Positions 25,808-34,575 of a stretch of 64,000 nt of DNA are shown here, in pieces. The translations under genes were made by a program, and so were the position numbers. Source of the stretch: Amycolatopsis oliviviridis. Its GTDB lineage: Bacteria > Actinomycetota > Actinomycetes > Mycobacteriales > Pseudonocardiaceae. The stretch is from assembly GCF_014654365.1 (NCBI RefSeq), contig NZ_BNAY01000002.1, forward strand, positions 993,728-1,057,727, written 5' to 3'. Under the pieces are notes generated by a model. That model worked only from the letters and a program-made list of their open reading frames with translations, was not told the DNA's origin and made no database searches. Numbering within the stretch: the first letter of the stretch is position 1; each line of letters starts with the position of its first letter.

Positions 25808-26969
25808 GCTCGCCGTCTATCTCACCGGCGCGACGCTCGCCAGGACCGGCGACGAGCTGTCCGGGCCCGCGCTGCTCCTGCTGGGACTCAGCGTCGACGG
25901 CTCGGCCGCAACCGGGTCCGCGCTGCTCGCGGGCCTGACGATCTCGGCCGCGGCAGGCGGGCCACTGCTCGGCGCGCTGCTCGACCGCAGTCCCCGGCCG
26001 GGACGCCTGCTGGCATGGGCGCTGCTCGCCTACGCGGGCGGGCTCGGCGCGGTGCTCGCGCTCGTCGAGGTCCCCGCAGCGATCACGGTGGCCGTCGCGG
26101 CCGGGCTGCTCAACCCGGCCTTGGCGGGCGGATGGACGGCACAGGTACCCAACGTCCGAGGCCGGACGCCACTGGCGAGGGCGAGCGCGCTGGACGCGAT
26201 GACGTTCACCGCCGCGAGCCTCGCCGGACCGGGACTCGCCGGGTTCGTGGCCGCGTACGCCGGTGCTCCGGCCGCGATGGCCGTCGCGATCACGCTGGTC
26301 ACGGCCGCCGTCCCCGCGGCCTGGTCGCTGCCCGCCGTCGAGGCGAAGCCCGCAAAACCGATCCGTCGCCGGCTCGCCGACGGCTTCTCGGTCCTCTTCC
26401 GCAACCGTTTCCTGCTCCGGGCCACCGCGACGTCCACGGTGTCCTTCGCCGGGATCGGGATCGCCGTGGTCTGCTACCCGCTGCTCGGCGCCCAACGGCT
26501 GGGGAACCCGGGTTTCGGCGCGCTCCTGCTCACCGTGCTGGCCGCCGCGTCACTGGCCGCGAACGCCGTGCTGGCCCGCAAGCCGCCACCGCCGGACCGC
26601 ACCGTGCTCGCCACCACCGTCCTGCTGGGCGCGAGTTTCCTGCTCGCGGCGGCAGGGCACGACACGGTGACCCTGCTGGCCGCCGCCGTACTCGCCGGTT
26701 TCGCCGAAGGACCACAACTTTCGTCCCTTTTCGCCATCCGGCACCGTGAGGCGCCCGCGGCCGTACGGGCGCAGGTCTTCACGACGGCGGCGAGCGTGAA
26801 GATCACCGGGCTCGCGGCGGGAGCGGCGGCCGCGGGGCCGTTGAGCACACTCTCCGTAACCGCCGCACTGTGCGCGGCGGCGGGCTGTCAGCTGCTCGCG
26901 GCTGCGACGTATGTACTGGTCAGAACGTCCGGCCGGACTAGAACGCCATCGCCTGCGCGCGCCGCTTGA
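25791..26969 (+). CDS. MFS transporter
   Basis: A 392-residue major facilitator protein with about twelve membrane segments. The loop after segment 2 has LLGALLDRSPRPGRLLAW, a variant of the MFS GxxxDRxGRR motif. The basic central loop (PAKPIRRRLADGFSVLFRNR) splits the two halves. It probably exports a drug or metabolite; the substrate is unknown. The ATG lies inside the dyad operator, so it is expected to be regulated by the divergent CGNR protein. The 3' end converges on the Rv2175c-like gene, overlapping it by 32 bases. Confidence 0.88.
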   Translation: MRSRYRLAVYLTGATLARTGDELSGPALLLLGLSVDGSAATGSALLAGLTISAAAGGPLLGALLDRSPRPGRLLAWALLAYAGGLGAVLALVEVPAAITVAVAAGLLNPALAGGWTAQVPNVRGRTPLARASALDAMTFTAASLAGPGLAGFVAAYAGAPAAMAVAITLVTAAVPAAWSLPAVEAKPAKPIRRRLADGFSVLFRNRFLLRATATSTVSFAGIGIAVVCYPLLGAQRLGNPGFGALLLTVLAAASLAANAVLARKPPPPDRTVLATTVLLGASFLLAAAGHDTVTLLAAAVLAGFAEGPQLSSLFAIRHREAPAAVRAQVFTTAASVKITGLAAGAAAAGPLSTLSVTAALCAAAGCQLLAAATYVLVRTSGRTRTPSPARAA

Positions 26970-27315
26970 CCTCGGTTCCGTGGCTCGTGCGGAGCGCGTT
27001 GACCGGCGTGGTCCCCGGCAGCGTCTCGTCCTCGGCGAAGAGCCAGCGCAGCATCTCCGTCCGGCTGAAGCCCGAGTCCGCGAGCACCGTGATGGTGCCC
27101 GCCAGGCCCTTGACCACGCCGTCCTTCACCAGGAAGTCGCCCGGGACGTACAGCTCGCCCTTGCGCCGGACCGCGATCAGATGGCCGTCGCGCAGCATCT
27201 GACGGACCTTGTTGGCCGAAACGTTCAGCGCGGTCGCGACCTCCGGAAGCGGGAGAACGGCCACATCTGCGTCGAGAACGTCGTCGGCGACGGGAATACC
27301 ACTCACAGGTGACAC
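26938..27315 (-). CDS. Rv2175c-family DNA-binding protein
   Basis: A 125-residue protein with an N-terminal winged helix (VLPLPEVATALNVSANKVRQMLRDGHLIAVRRKGELYVPGDFL) and a C-terminal domain with GTITVLADSGFSRTEMLRWLF. It is the counterpart of M. tuberculosis Rv2175c, which binds DNA and is phosphorylated by PknL. The pknL-like gene is divergent 175 bases away, as in M. tuberculosis, supporting the same kinase-substrate relation here (by homology). Starts at the GTG at 27315 or 27306. Confidence 0.88.
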   Translation of the reverse strand: MSPVSGIPVADDVLDADVAVLPLPEVATALNVSANKVRQMLRDGHLIAVRRKGELYVPGDFLVKDGVVKGLAGTITVLADSGFSRTEMLRWLFAEDETLPGTTPVNALRTSHGTEVKRRAQAMAF

Positions 27316-27476
27316 TGTGCCACATTCCGTCTCCGGCTCCGTTAGTACGCATGGGTGACGACGTCGCCAACACGGAGAGTGCCCAGCCGATCACGTATAC
27401 CGCCGATTCGACGAAATGCCGCGAATCGTGATCCCCGGCGAGCCAGGTCCCGTACACCAGAACATGGGCACTTCCG

Positions 27477-27490
27477 TACGATCCATAGCC
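27477..27490 (+). promoter_or_regulatory. Leaderless promoter of pknL
   Basis: TACGAT (27477-27482) is a good -10 element eight bases upstream of the GTG at 27491. Transcription would therefore begin at or near the start codon, giving a leaderless mRNA, which is common in actinobacteria. Confidence 0.45.
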
Positions 27491-29542
27491 GTGACACGCA
27501 CGGACCCCACGCTGGTGGGCACTCTGCTCGAGGGCCGCTACCGGGTGGACAAGCTGCTCGCACGCGGTGGGATGTCGTCGGTGTACCGCGGCGTCGACAC
27601 CCGCCTGGACCGCCAGGTCGCCATCAAGATCATGGACCCGCGGTTCGCCGACGACAGATCGTTCGTCGAGCGCTTCGAACGGGAGGCCCGGTCGGCGGCC
27701 CGGCTGCACCACCCGCATGTGGTCGCCGTGCACGATCAGGGCTTCGACACCCCCGGCGGTGAGGAGTCCGGCCGCGCGTTCCTGGTCATGGAACTCGTCG
27801 ACGGCGGGACCCTGCGCGAACTGCTCGCCGAACGCGGCCCGCTGGACGTCGCGCTCGCGCTGAGCATCGCCGAACCGGTGCTCTCCGCGCTGGCCGCCGC
27901 GCACGCCGCCGGACTGGTGCACCGCGACGTCAAACCGGAGAACGTGCTCATCGGCCGCGGCGGCACGGCGCTTTCGGGCGGCGTGGTCAAGGTGGGCGAC
28001 TTCGGCCTGGTCCGCGCGATCGCGAGCGCGGGCACCACGAGTTCGAGCGTCATCCTCGGCACCGTCGCCTACGTCTCCCCCGAACAGGTCGCCACCGGCG
28101 CGACCACGTCGAGCGGCGACGTCTACTCGGCGGGGATCCTGCTGTACGAAATGCTCACCGGACGCGCGCCCTACACCGGCGACACCGCCCTCTCGGTGGC
28201 GTACCGGCACGTCAACGACGACGTCCCGCGCCCGAGCGAGCTGCGCCCGGACATCCCGCCGATGCTGGACGAGCTGATCCTGCGCGCCACCCGGCGCGAC
28301 CCCGAGCAGCGCCCGGCCGACGCCACCGCGTTCCTCGCCGAACTGAACCACCTGCGCACCGCCGTCGGGATCCCGGCGGTCCCGGTGCCCGTACCGCTGC
28401 CCGCGGACGCCGACCGGGAGTCCGACGCCGAGCGCACCACCCCCGGCATCCCGGCCGTCCCGGCGAGCCCGACCGCGGCGACGACGGTGCTGACCCCGGT
28501 CGCCGAAGCGACCATGCCGGTCTCTGGGCCGCGCGGTACGCAGGCGATGCAGCGGGAGCAGCAGTTCCCCGCCGTCCAGCCGCCGCGAACGCCTCCCCCG
28601 CGTCCCAAGCCCTCCGCGGACGACGACCAGCCGCAGTCGCGCAAACGCCTCTACGTGATGATCGCGGCCGCGGCGCTGGTCCTCGGCGGTCTGATCGGCG
28701 CGTTCGCCTTCATCCTCAACGACACCGGCCCGACCTCGTCGTCGGTGCCGAAGCTGGCCGGGATGAACCAGGCCGCCGCCGGTGACGCGCTCCGGACGGC
28801 GAAGCTGACCCCGGCCTACACCGAGGAGTACAGCGACACCGCCGCGCAGCACACGGTGATCCGGTCCGACCCCGCGGCGGGCACGTCGCTCGCGCCGGGC
28901 GCCACGGTCAACGTCGTGCTGTCGAAGGGCCGCCCGATCGTGCCGGACATCCAGGCCGGCACCAGCCAGCAGGACGCGGAGACGGCGATCAAGGCCGCCC
29001 AGCTGACCCCGGCTCAGGGCGAGCAGGAGTACAGCGAAGTCGCCAAGGGCAAGGTGATCCGCGTCGACCCGAGCCCCGGTTCGCAGCTGAACATCGGCGG
29101 GCAGGTCACGATCATCCTGTCGAAGGGTCCCGAACCGCTGCCGCCGGTCCCGGACGTCACCGGCCAGGCCAAGGACGCCGCCTTCCAGATCCTGCAGCAG
29201 GCGGGCTTCCAGCCGTTCCAGGCGGGCGAGGAGTTCTCCGACCAGTTCGCGGCAGGCCAGGTGATCCGCACCGACCCGAAGGGCGGCGGCAAGGCGAGCA
29301 ACCGCCGGATCGGGGTGTTCGTTTCGAACGCCGTCGAAGTACCGAATGTGACCTTCAAACGGATGGAAGAGGCCATCCAGATCCTGCGCCAGGCGGGTCT
29401 GGACGCCGACCGTGAGGGTCGGGGCAACGGCAACGGTCACGGCGGCGGAAACGGTGGTTTCGACTTCGTCCTGCAGCAGGATCCGCAGCCGGGCACGAAG
29501 GTGCCGAAGGGCACGAAAGTGAAGCTCAGGGGCTTCGGGTGA
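27491..29542 (+). CDS. pknL: Serine/threonine protein kinase with PASTA domains, PknL type
   Basis: A kinase of about 683 residues from the GTG at 27491. Domains: a Hanks-type kinase (residues 18-290) with GGMSSVY (P-loop), Lys46, HRDVKPEN (catalytic Asp146), DFG at 170-172 and GTVAYVSPEQ; a Pro-rich linker; a membrane segment at 388-409; then four PASTA repeats (about 415-683) that face the outside. PASTA domains bind peptidoglycan fragments or lipid II and control cell-wall growth. Location near the dcw cluster and beside the Rv2175c-like substrate supports a PknL-type role. The start is supported by a -10 immediately upstream; an ATG at 27464 is alternative. Confidence 0.93.
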   Translation: MTRTDPTLVGTLLEGRYRVDKLLARGGMSSVYRGVDTRLDRQVAIKIMDPRFADDRSFVERFEREARSAARLHHPHVVAVHDQGFDTPGGEESGRAFLVMELVDGGTLRELLAERGPLDVALALSIAEPVLSALAAAHAAGLVHRDVKPENVLIGRGGTALSGGVVKVGDFGLVRAIASAGTTSSSVILGTVAYVSPEQVATGATTSSGDVYSAGILLYEMLTGRAPYTGDTALSVAYRHVNDDVPRPSELRPDIPPMLDELILRATRRDPEQRPADATAFLAELNHLRTAVGIPAVPVPVPLPADADRESDAERTTPGIPAVPASPTAATTVLTPVAEATMPVSGPRGTQAMQREQQFPAVQPPRTPPPRPKPSADDDQPQSRKRLYVMIAAAALVLGGLIGAFAFILNDTGPTSSSVPKLAGMNQAAAGDALRTAKLTPAYTEEYSDTAAQHTVIRSDPAAGTSLAPGATVNVVLSKGRPIVPDIQAGTSQQDAETAIKAAQLTPAQGEQEYSEVAKGKVIRVDPSPGSQLNIGGQVTIILSKGPEPLPPVPDVTGQAKDAAFQILQQAGFQPFQAGEEFSDQFAAGQVIRTDPKGGGKASNRRIGVFVSNAVEVPNVTFKRMEEAIQILRQAGLDADREGRGNGNGHGGGNGGFDFVLQQDPQPGTKVPKGTKVKLRGFG

Positions 29543-29672
29543 CGCGAAAGGTGCGGTGAAACCGTTCAGTACCGGCCTGTTCATCGGATACCGTGAACCG
29601 CATGGTGGTCGTTGACGGCGTGAGCGGCAGGTCGGACAGGTTCACCTCGCGTTCGTTCGCGCCCGGACCACG

Positions 29673-30488
29673 ATGAGCTTCTTCACGGACGGTCCGCGCA
29701 GCCGTCCCCTCTTCCCGGTGCCGGAACAGGAGCTGTTCGGCTACAACGGCCGCCCCTGGGTGGAGCCGCCGCACGAGTACATCGTCCCGGCGATCCTGCC
29801 CTGGTCGATGCCGCTGGGGCGGGCCGAACGGACCATCGTGGCGCTGCGCGGCATCGAGGTGTGGCCGGAGTCGGTGTCCTTTCAGCTGTCGGTGTACGCG
29901 CGGGATCTCCTGCTGGACGAACCCGGCGAAGGCCTGATCGACCACCGCCGGGTCCCGGACTACAACGCGCTGCTGGTCGGGGTGCTCTTCCCCGACGGCC
30001 GCCGGGCCAGTTCGGAGACCATCTCCGTGCCGTCCGCCGCCAAACCGGACCAGCCGGTGCTGCGCGCGCAGGGGCTGGGCGGTTCGGCGTTCCACGTCGA
30101 CCACGAGATCTTCCTGTGGCCGCTGCCGCCCGACGGGCCGCTGGAGTTCATCGTCCAGTGGCTCGACCGCGACATCGAGGAGACGCACACCTCGCTCGAC
30201 GGCACCGCGATCCGCGACGCCGCCAAGGAAGCGAGCGAGATCTGGCCCGGCCTGCCCGCCAGGGAGGCGCACGGGCTGCCGTTCCGCCGGGTCGGGACGC
30301 AGGCGATGATCACCCCCGCCTGGCCGCGCGAGTCGCAGGCGCCGCCTCCGCTGCCGCAGCCGAAACGACCGTCAGCGCCGTCCTCGCCGCCTGCCCAGGC
30401 TCCCGTTCAAGCTCCCGTTCAGGCGACGGCTGACCAGCCGCGGCGTGGTGCGCCGCTGCCGACCCGCCTCCCCCGCCGGGCTCGCTGA
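29673..30488 (+). CDS. Conserved hypothetical protein
   Basis: A 271-residue protein I cannot assign. The first 215 residues form a compact mixed alpha/beta region (LFPVPEQELFGYNGRPWVEPPHEYIVPAILPWSM...), and the rest is Pro/Ala/Gln-rich, probably disordered, with a basic end. No signal peptide or membrane segment is evident. It is followed by a family B palindrome and the convergent NmrA-like gene. It lies 130 bases beyond pknL and may be co-transcribed with it. Confidence 0.7.
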   Translation: MSFFTDGPRSRPLFPVPEQELFGYNGRPWVEPPHEYIVPAILPWSMPLGRAERTIVALRGIEVWPESVSFQLSVYARDLLLDEPGEGLIDHRRVPDYNALLVGVLFPDGRRASSETISVPSAAKPDQPVLRAQGLGGSAFHVDHEIFLWPLPPDGPLEFIVQWLDRDIEETHTSLDGTAIRDAAKEASEIWPGLPAREAHGLPFRRVGTQAMITPAWPRESQAPPPLPQPKRPSAPSSPPAQAPVQAPVQATADQPRRGAPLPTRLPRRAR

Positions 30489-30493
30489 CCCAC

Positions 30494-30558
30494 CGCATTT
30501 CGTCCTCTGAATGCGGTAGTTCGCGACGCCAACTACCGCATCCAGAGGACTAAACGCG
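30494..30558. repeat. Palindromic repeat family B, copy 3
   Basis: Arms CGCATTTCGTCCTCTGAATG... and ...CATCCAGAGGACTAAACGCG surround a short central loop. It is located between convergent genes, with the NmrA-like stop codon nine bases beyond, as expected of a bidirectional terminator. Confidence 0.85.
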
Positions 30559-30566
30559 CGGGTGCG

Positions 30567-31400
30567 TCAGCGGAACGCGTCGGCGTTCGCCACGGCCCAT
30601 TCCGCGTACGTGACCCCGGGCCGTCCGGTGAGCTCCTGGACGACGCCCGTCGGCTTGTCGGGGTTCTCGGTGAAGTACGCGAAGCCGTCGAGCAACCACT
30701 CCGCGATCTCCGCCGGGATCCCGGCGTCGGCCCACTGCTTGTTCGCCTCCTCCCGGGTGAGTTCCTGGAAGGTCACCTCCTCGCCGAGCGCGGCGGAGAT
30801 GGCGGCGACCTGCTCGCGCTGGCTGATCGCCGTGGGCCCGCTCAGCGTGTGCTTCTTGCCGACGTGCCCCTCGGTCAGGAGGACGTGCGCCGCGACGGCG
30901 GCGATGTCCCCGAGGTCGATCGGCGTCGTCCTGGATTCGGGGTAGGCCTCGCGGACCACCCGCTCGGCCTTGATCGTCTCCACCCAGCCGAGGGTGTTGT
31001 TCATGAACGCGCCCGGCCGCAGGAACGTCCAGTCGAACTCCGCCTCCCGGATCGCCTTCTCGATGATCGCGTACGCCACGCCGCTCGAGCCCTCCGACGG
31101 GTCGTCGGCGTTGCTGCCCGACAGTGCCACCACCCGGCGCACCCCGGCCTCCTTCGCCAGCTTCACGAAGTCGTCCACCGTGTCCGCCAGCGGCGCCAGG
31201 TACACGGTCTCGACGCCTTCGAGGGCTGCCGGCAGCGTCTCCGGCTTGCCCAGATACCCCTTGGCCACCTCGACCTGCGCCGGCAGTGCCGCCTTCGCCG
31301 GGTTGACGGTCAGCGCCCGCACCGGCGCCCCGGCTTGCACCAGTTCGTCGACCAGCAGCCTGCCGACGCTTCCGGTCGCTCCGGTCACCAGGATCGTCAC
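30567..31400 (-). CDS. NmrA-like NAD(P)-binding protein
   Basis: A 277-residue Rossmann-fold protein. The N-terminal motif TILVTGATGSVGRLLVDELVQAG is the GxxGxxG nucleotide-binding turn of the NmrA/atypical SDR family; no Tyr-x-x-x-Lys is obvious, as in NmrA-type proteins. These include NAD(P)H:quinone oxidoreductase-like and redox-sensor proteins. It starts at a GTG at 31400 with GGAG nearby and is divergent from a TetR regulator. Two operator-like sites lie between them, so it is probably a TetR-regulated gene. Confidence 0.85.
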   Translation of the reverse strand: MTILVTGATGSVGRLLVDELVQAGAPVRALTVNPAKAALPAQVEVAKGYLGKPETLPAALEGVETVYLAPLADTVDDFVKLAKEAGVRRVVALSGSNADDPSEGSSGVAYAIIEKAIREAEFDWTFLRPGAFMNNTLGWVETIKAERVVREAYPESRTTPIDLGDIAAVAAHVLLTEGHVGKKHTLSGPTAISQREQVAAISAALGEEVTFQELTREEANKQWADAGIPAEIAEWLLDGFAYFTENPDKPTGVVQELTGRPGVTYAEWAVANADAFR

Positions 31401-31416
31401 GATTCCCCACTCCTTT

Positions 31417-31457
31417 TCGTACGTCCTACGGGAATGAGTTAACCGTACCTGATACGG
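31417..31457. promoter_or_regulatory. Paired operator sites between NmrA-like and TetR genes
   Basis: Two copies of YCGTA-N5-TACGG: TCGTA/TACGG at 31417-31431 and CCGTA/TACGG at 31443-31457, centres 26 bases apart. The second lies between TTAACC (31439-31444) and TAGAAT (31463-31468), a plausible -35/-10 of the TetR gene. This fits a TetR-type repressor controlling itself and the divergent gene. Confidence 0.6.
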
Positions 31458-31495
31458 GAATGTAGAATCCAGTTTCACGGCCGAGTGGAGTGTGG

Positions 31496-32245
31496 ATGGA
31501 CTTCGAGCGCAGCCTCGAACTGTTGTGGCGTGACCGCGGCGAGGCCCGGCAGCCGACCAGGGGGCGGAAGCCGAAACTGACCCTCGGCCAGGTGATCGCC
31601 ACCGCCGTCGCGCTCGCCGACGGCGCGGGCGAGGCGACCGTGTCGATGAGCCGGATCGCCGAGGAACTCGGCGTCGGCACGATGACGCTGTACACCTACG
31701 TCCCCGGCAAGACCGAACTGCTGGACCTCATGGTGGACACGGTGCTCGCCGAACGGGGCCTTCCCGGTCCCGGCGATCCCCGGCCGGACGGCTGGCGCGA
31801 GCAGGTGCGGCTCTACGCCGAACGCACCCTGGCCGTGTTCCGGGCGCATCCGTGGCTGCGTTCGACGTCGATGGTGCGGCCGGTGCTCGGACCCGGGCTG
31901 ATGGCGGGCCAGGAGTACCTGATCGCGGCGGTGTCCGACATCGGGCTGGCGCCGCGCAAGGCGGCCGCGGCCGCGAACAGCATCGAGATCTACGTGCAGG
32001 CGAACGCGACGCTGTTCGCCGAGACCGTGCAGGTCGAGCAGCAGACCGGGCAGTCGACGGACGCCTGGTGGGGGCAGCGGTCGGTGTTCTGGGAGAAGTA
32101 CTTCGACGTCGAGCGGCATCCGGCGATGACCCGGATCTGGGAAACCGGCGGCTACGACGCGGAGACCTGCGAGGCCGCCGACGAGACCTTCACCTTCGGG
32201 CTGGAGCGCATGCTGGACGGCATCGAAGCGCTGATCCCCCACTGA
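31496..32245 (+). CDS. TetR/AcrR-family transcriptional regulator
   Basis: A 249-residue repressor. N-terminal helix-turn-helix: LTLGQVIATAVALADGAGEATVSMSRIAEELGVGTMTLYTYVPGKTELLDLMVDTVL (about 30-86), with the usual MTLYTYV recognition helix. The C-terminal part resembles TetR_C ligand-binding domains. The ATG at 31496 has GGAG five bases upstream; a GTG at 31490 is also in frame. It presumably binds the two YCGTA-N5-TACGG sites upstream and regulates the NmrA-like enzyme gene. Confidence 0.9.
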   Translation: MDFERSLELLWRDRGEARQPTRGRKPKLTLGQVIATAVALADGAGEATVSMSRIAEELGVGTMTLYTYVPGKTELLDLMVDTVLAERGLPGPGDPRPDGWREQVRLYAERTLAVFRAHPWLRSTSMVRPVLGPGLMAGQEYLIAAVSDIGLAPRKAAAAANSIEIYVQANATLFAETVQVEQQTGQSTDAWWGQRSVFWEKYFDVERHPAMTRIWETGGYDAETCEAADETFTFGLERMLDGIEALIPH

Positions 32246-32251
32246 GCGCCC

Positions 32252-32316
32252 CGCGTTTCGTCCTCTGGATGCGGTAGTCGGTAACGCGAACTACCGCATC
32301 CAGAGGACGAAACGCG
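32252..32316. repeat. Palindromic repeat family B, copy 4 (3' end of ftsQ)
   Basis: Arms CGCGTTTCGTCCTCTGGATG... and ...CATCCAGAGGACGAAACGCG. The ftsQ stop codon follows immediately at 32317, so this element probably ends the dcw transcript as well as that of the TetR gene. Confidence 0.85.
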
Positions 32317-33162
32317 TCAGGAGACGGTGGGCAGATCCGGTGCGGAGACGTCGAAGACCTTGCCCTCGCGGGTGAGCAGCGCGGCCAGGACCTTCGCCTT
32401 GCGTTCGGTGTCGGCCGAGGTCCCCCACCGCACGGTCTTCCCGTCGGCCAGCGCGAACTCGACGCTGCCGGGCGTCTTCGCCGTCGCGGTGGTGACCTGC
32501 TTGAGCAGCTGCTGCGGGATCACGCCGAGGACGCCGGTCACCGCGCGGGTCACCGGATCGTCGGCCGACACCGAGGGCAGCTTGAGCTCGGGCAGCCCCG
32601 CGGGCCGTTCCTTGACCGTCTTGAACACGACGCCCGCGCCGTCGACCAGGTGCACGCCGTCGCCGCCGGGCCCGCTGTCGAAGAACGCGATCGCGGCGCG
32701 TTCGGTCACGGTGATCTCGAGGGTGTTCGGCCAGGATCGGGCGACGTCGACGGTGGCGATGCCGGGCATCTGCGCCACCCGGTCCCGGATCTCGTCGGTG
32801 TCCAGGCGCAGCATCGGCTTCTGGTCCGGTACCGCCGCCGTGCCGCGGATCTGGTCCGCCGGAACGGAACTCGCCCCGACGACGTCGACCTGCTGCACGC
32901 CCAGCATCGAACTGAACCACAGCAGATAGACCAGCGCGGCGACCGTGAGCACCGAAAGCAGCGCGACCCAGCGCCGCCGCATCTCCTTGCGCCTCACGGG
33001 CCGGGCGGTGCGGCGGCGGTCGTACACGGACCGCCTGCCGCGCCGCTCCTTCAGCCGTTGAGTCCGTTCGGCCCGCGGAGTCCGCTTGACCCGTTCGGAG
33101 CGTTCAGAGCGCGGACGCCGACCGGGTTCGGCCGGGCGGCGGCGTTCCCCGGTCTGTGTCAT
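32317..33162 (-). CDS. ftsQ: Cell division protein FtsQ
   Basis: A 281-residue FtsQ/DivIB. A long basic cytoplasmic tail (1-64) precedes one membrane segment (65-84), and a POTRA domain (about 88-160, LGVQQVDVVGASSVPADQIRG...) precedes the FtsQ beta domain. It links FtsL/FtsI/FtsW to the divisome. The stop is followed directly by a family B palindrome, with no ftsZ next, unlike the usual ftsQ-ftsZ order of actinobacteria. The start lies 3 bases past the murC stop, so the two are in one operon. Confidence 0.95.
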   Translation of the reverse strand: MTQTGERRRPAEPGRRPRSERSERVKRTPRAERTQRLKERRGRRSVYDRRRTARPVRRKEMRRRWVALLSVLTVAALVYLLWFSSMLGVQQVDVVGASSVPADQIRGTAAVPDQKPMLRLDTDEIRDRVAQMPGIATVDVARSWPNTLEITVTERAAIAFFDSGPGGDGVHLVDGAGVVFKTVKERPAGLPELKLPSVSADDPVTRAVTGVLGVIPQQLLKQVTTATAKTPGSVEFALADGKTVRWGTSADTERKAKVLAALLTREGKVFDVSAPDLPTVS

Positions 33163-33165
33163 CCG

Positions 33166-34575
33166 TCAGCCTGCCCGCCGGTCCAGCTCGGCCAGGATCT
33201 CCGGGCCGAGCTGCGTGACGTCGCCGGCGCCCATGGTCACCAGCAGGTCGCCGGGCTTGACCAGATCCGCCGCGAGCTTCGCCGCGACGTCGAACGCGGG
33301 CTGGTAGTGCACGGGGACACCGGAGATCTGGTCGGCGATGAGCGCGCCGCTCACCCCGGGTTCCGGTTTCTCGCGGGCCCCGAAGACGTCCAGCACGACG
33401 ACCTCGTCGGCCAGCGACAGCGCGGCCGCGAACTCCTTCGAGAACGTCTTCGTGCGCGAGTACAGGTGCGGCTGGAAGACCACGACGACCCGGCCCTGGC
33501 CGGCGGCCGTCCGCACCGCGCGCAGCTGCGCGTCGACCTCGGTCGGGTGGTGCGCGTAGTCGTCGTACACCCGCACGTCGCCCGAGCGGCCCTTGAACTC
33601 GAACCGCCGCCGGACCCCGCCGAACGCGGCGAGCCCGTCGGCCAGCCCGTCGACCGGGGCGCCGAGTTCGATCCCGGCCAGCAGGGCGGCGATCGCGTTC
33701 AGTGCCATGTGCTCGCCCGGAACCGCGACCTGCAGGGCGATTTCCTCGCCCTGCAAGGAGATCCGGACCACGCCGCCGTCCGGGGTCGGCACGAAGTCCA
33801 GGACCTTGGCATCGTCCGCGCCGGTGACCGAACGCCCGTAGCGGCGGACGCGGATGCCGCGTTCCTCCGCCTGCGCGCCCAGCCGATCGGCCCCTTCGTC
33901 GTCACCGCAGACGACGAGCAGCCCGCCCGGCTCGATCCGGCCGAGGAAGTCGGTGAACACCGAGACGTAGGCCTCGGCCGTGCCGTGGTGGTCCAGGTGG
34001 TCCGGCTCGACGTTGGTCACCACGGCGACCGACGGCGAGTAGGCCAGGAACGACCCGTCGCTCTCGTCGGCCTCGGCGACGAACAGCCCGCCCTCGCCGT
34101 GGTGCGCGTTCGCGCCCGACTCGTTGAGGTCGCCGCCGATGGCGAACGACGGATCGAGACGGCAGTGCTGCAGCGCGACGGTGAGCATCGACGTCGTCGA
34201 CGTCTTGCCGTGCGTCCCGGCGATGCAGGCGACGCGGTGGCCCTCCATCAGCCCGGCCAGCGCCTGCGCGCGGTGCAGCACGGTGATCCCGCGGTCCCGC
34301 GCGGCCGCCAGTTCCGGGTTGTCGTCCTTGATGGCGGTCGACACGATCACCGAGGACGGGCCTTCGGGGAACGCGTCGAGGTTCTCGGCGCTCTGGCCGA
34401 CCGCGATCTCGGCGCCCTGGGCACGCAGCGAAAGGAACGCGCGCGACTCCTTGGCGTCGGACCCGGAGACCTGGGCCCCGCGGGCGAGCAGGATGCGGGC
34501 GATGCCGCTCATCCCGGCGCCGCCGATCCCGATCAGGTGGGCACGCGTCAGCGTGTCGGGGAGTTGATCAGGCAC
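33166..34575 (-). CDS. murC: UDP-N-acetylmuramate-L-alanine ligase
   Basis: MurC, about 469 residues. It adds L-Ala to UDP-MurNAc. Motifs: [14 protein letters not shown] (nucleotide-binding N-terminus), [14 protein letters not shown] (P-loop of Mur ligases), [10 protein letters not shown] and [10 protein letters not shown] (Mur ligase signature). I chose the GTG at 34575 ([11 protein letters not shown]), which overlaps the murG stop by eight bases and has GGAGG upstream; the longer frame reading into murG is spurious. Confidence 0.95.
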   Translation of the reverse strand: MPDQLPDTLTRAHLIGIGGAGMSGIARILLARGAQVSGSDAKESRAFLSLRAQGAEIAVGQSAENLDAFPEGPSSVIVSTAIKDDNPELAAARDRGITVLHRAQALAGLMEGHRVACIAGTHGKTSTTSMLTVALQHCRLDPSFAIGGDLNESGANAHHGEGGLFVAEADESDGSFLAYSPSVAVVTNVEPDHLDHHGTAEAYVSVFTDFLGRIEPGGLLVVCGDDEGADRLGAQAEERGIRVRRYGRSVTGADDAKVLDFVPTPDGGVVRISLQGEEIALQVAVPGEHMALNAIAALLAGIELGAPVDGLADGLAAFGGVRRRFEFKGRSGDVRVYDDYAHHPTEVDAQLRAVRTAAGQGRVVVVFQPHLYSRTKTFSKEFAAALSLADEVVVLDVFGAREKPEPGVSGALIADQISGVPVHYQPAFDVAAKLAADLVKPGDLLVTMGAGDVTQLGPEILAELDRRAG

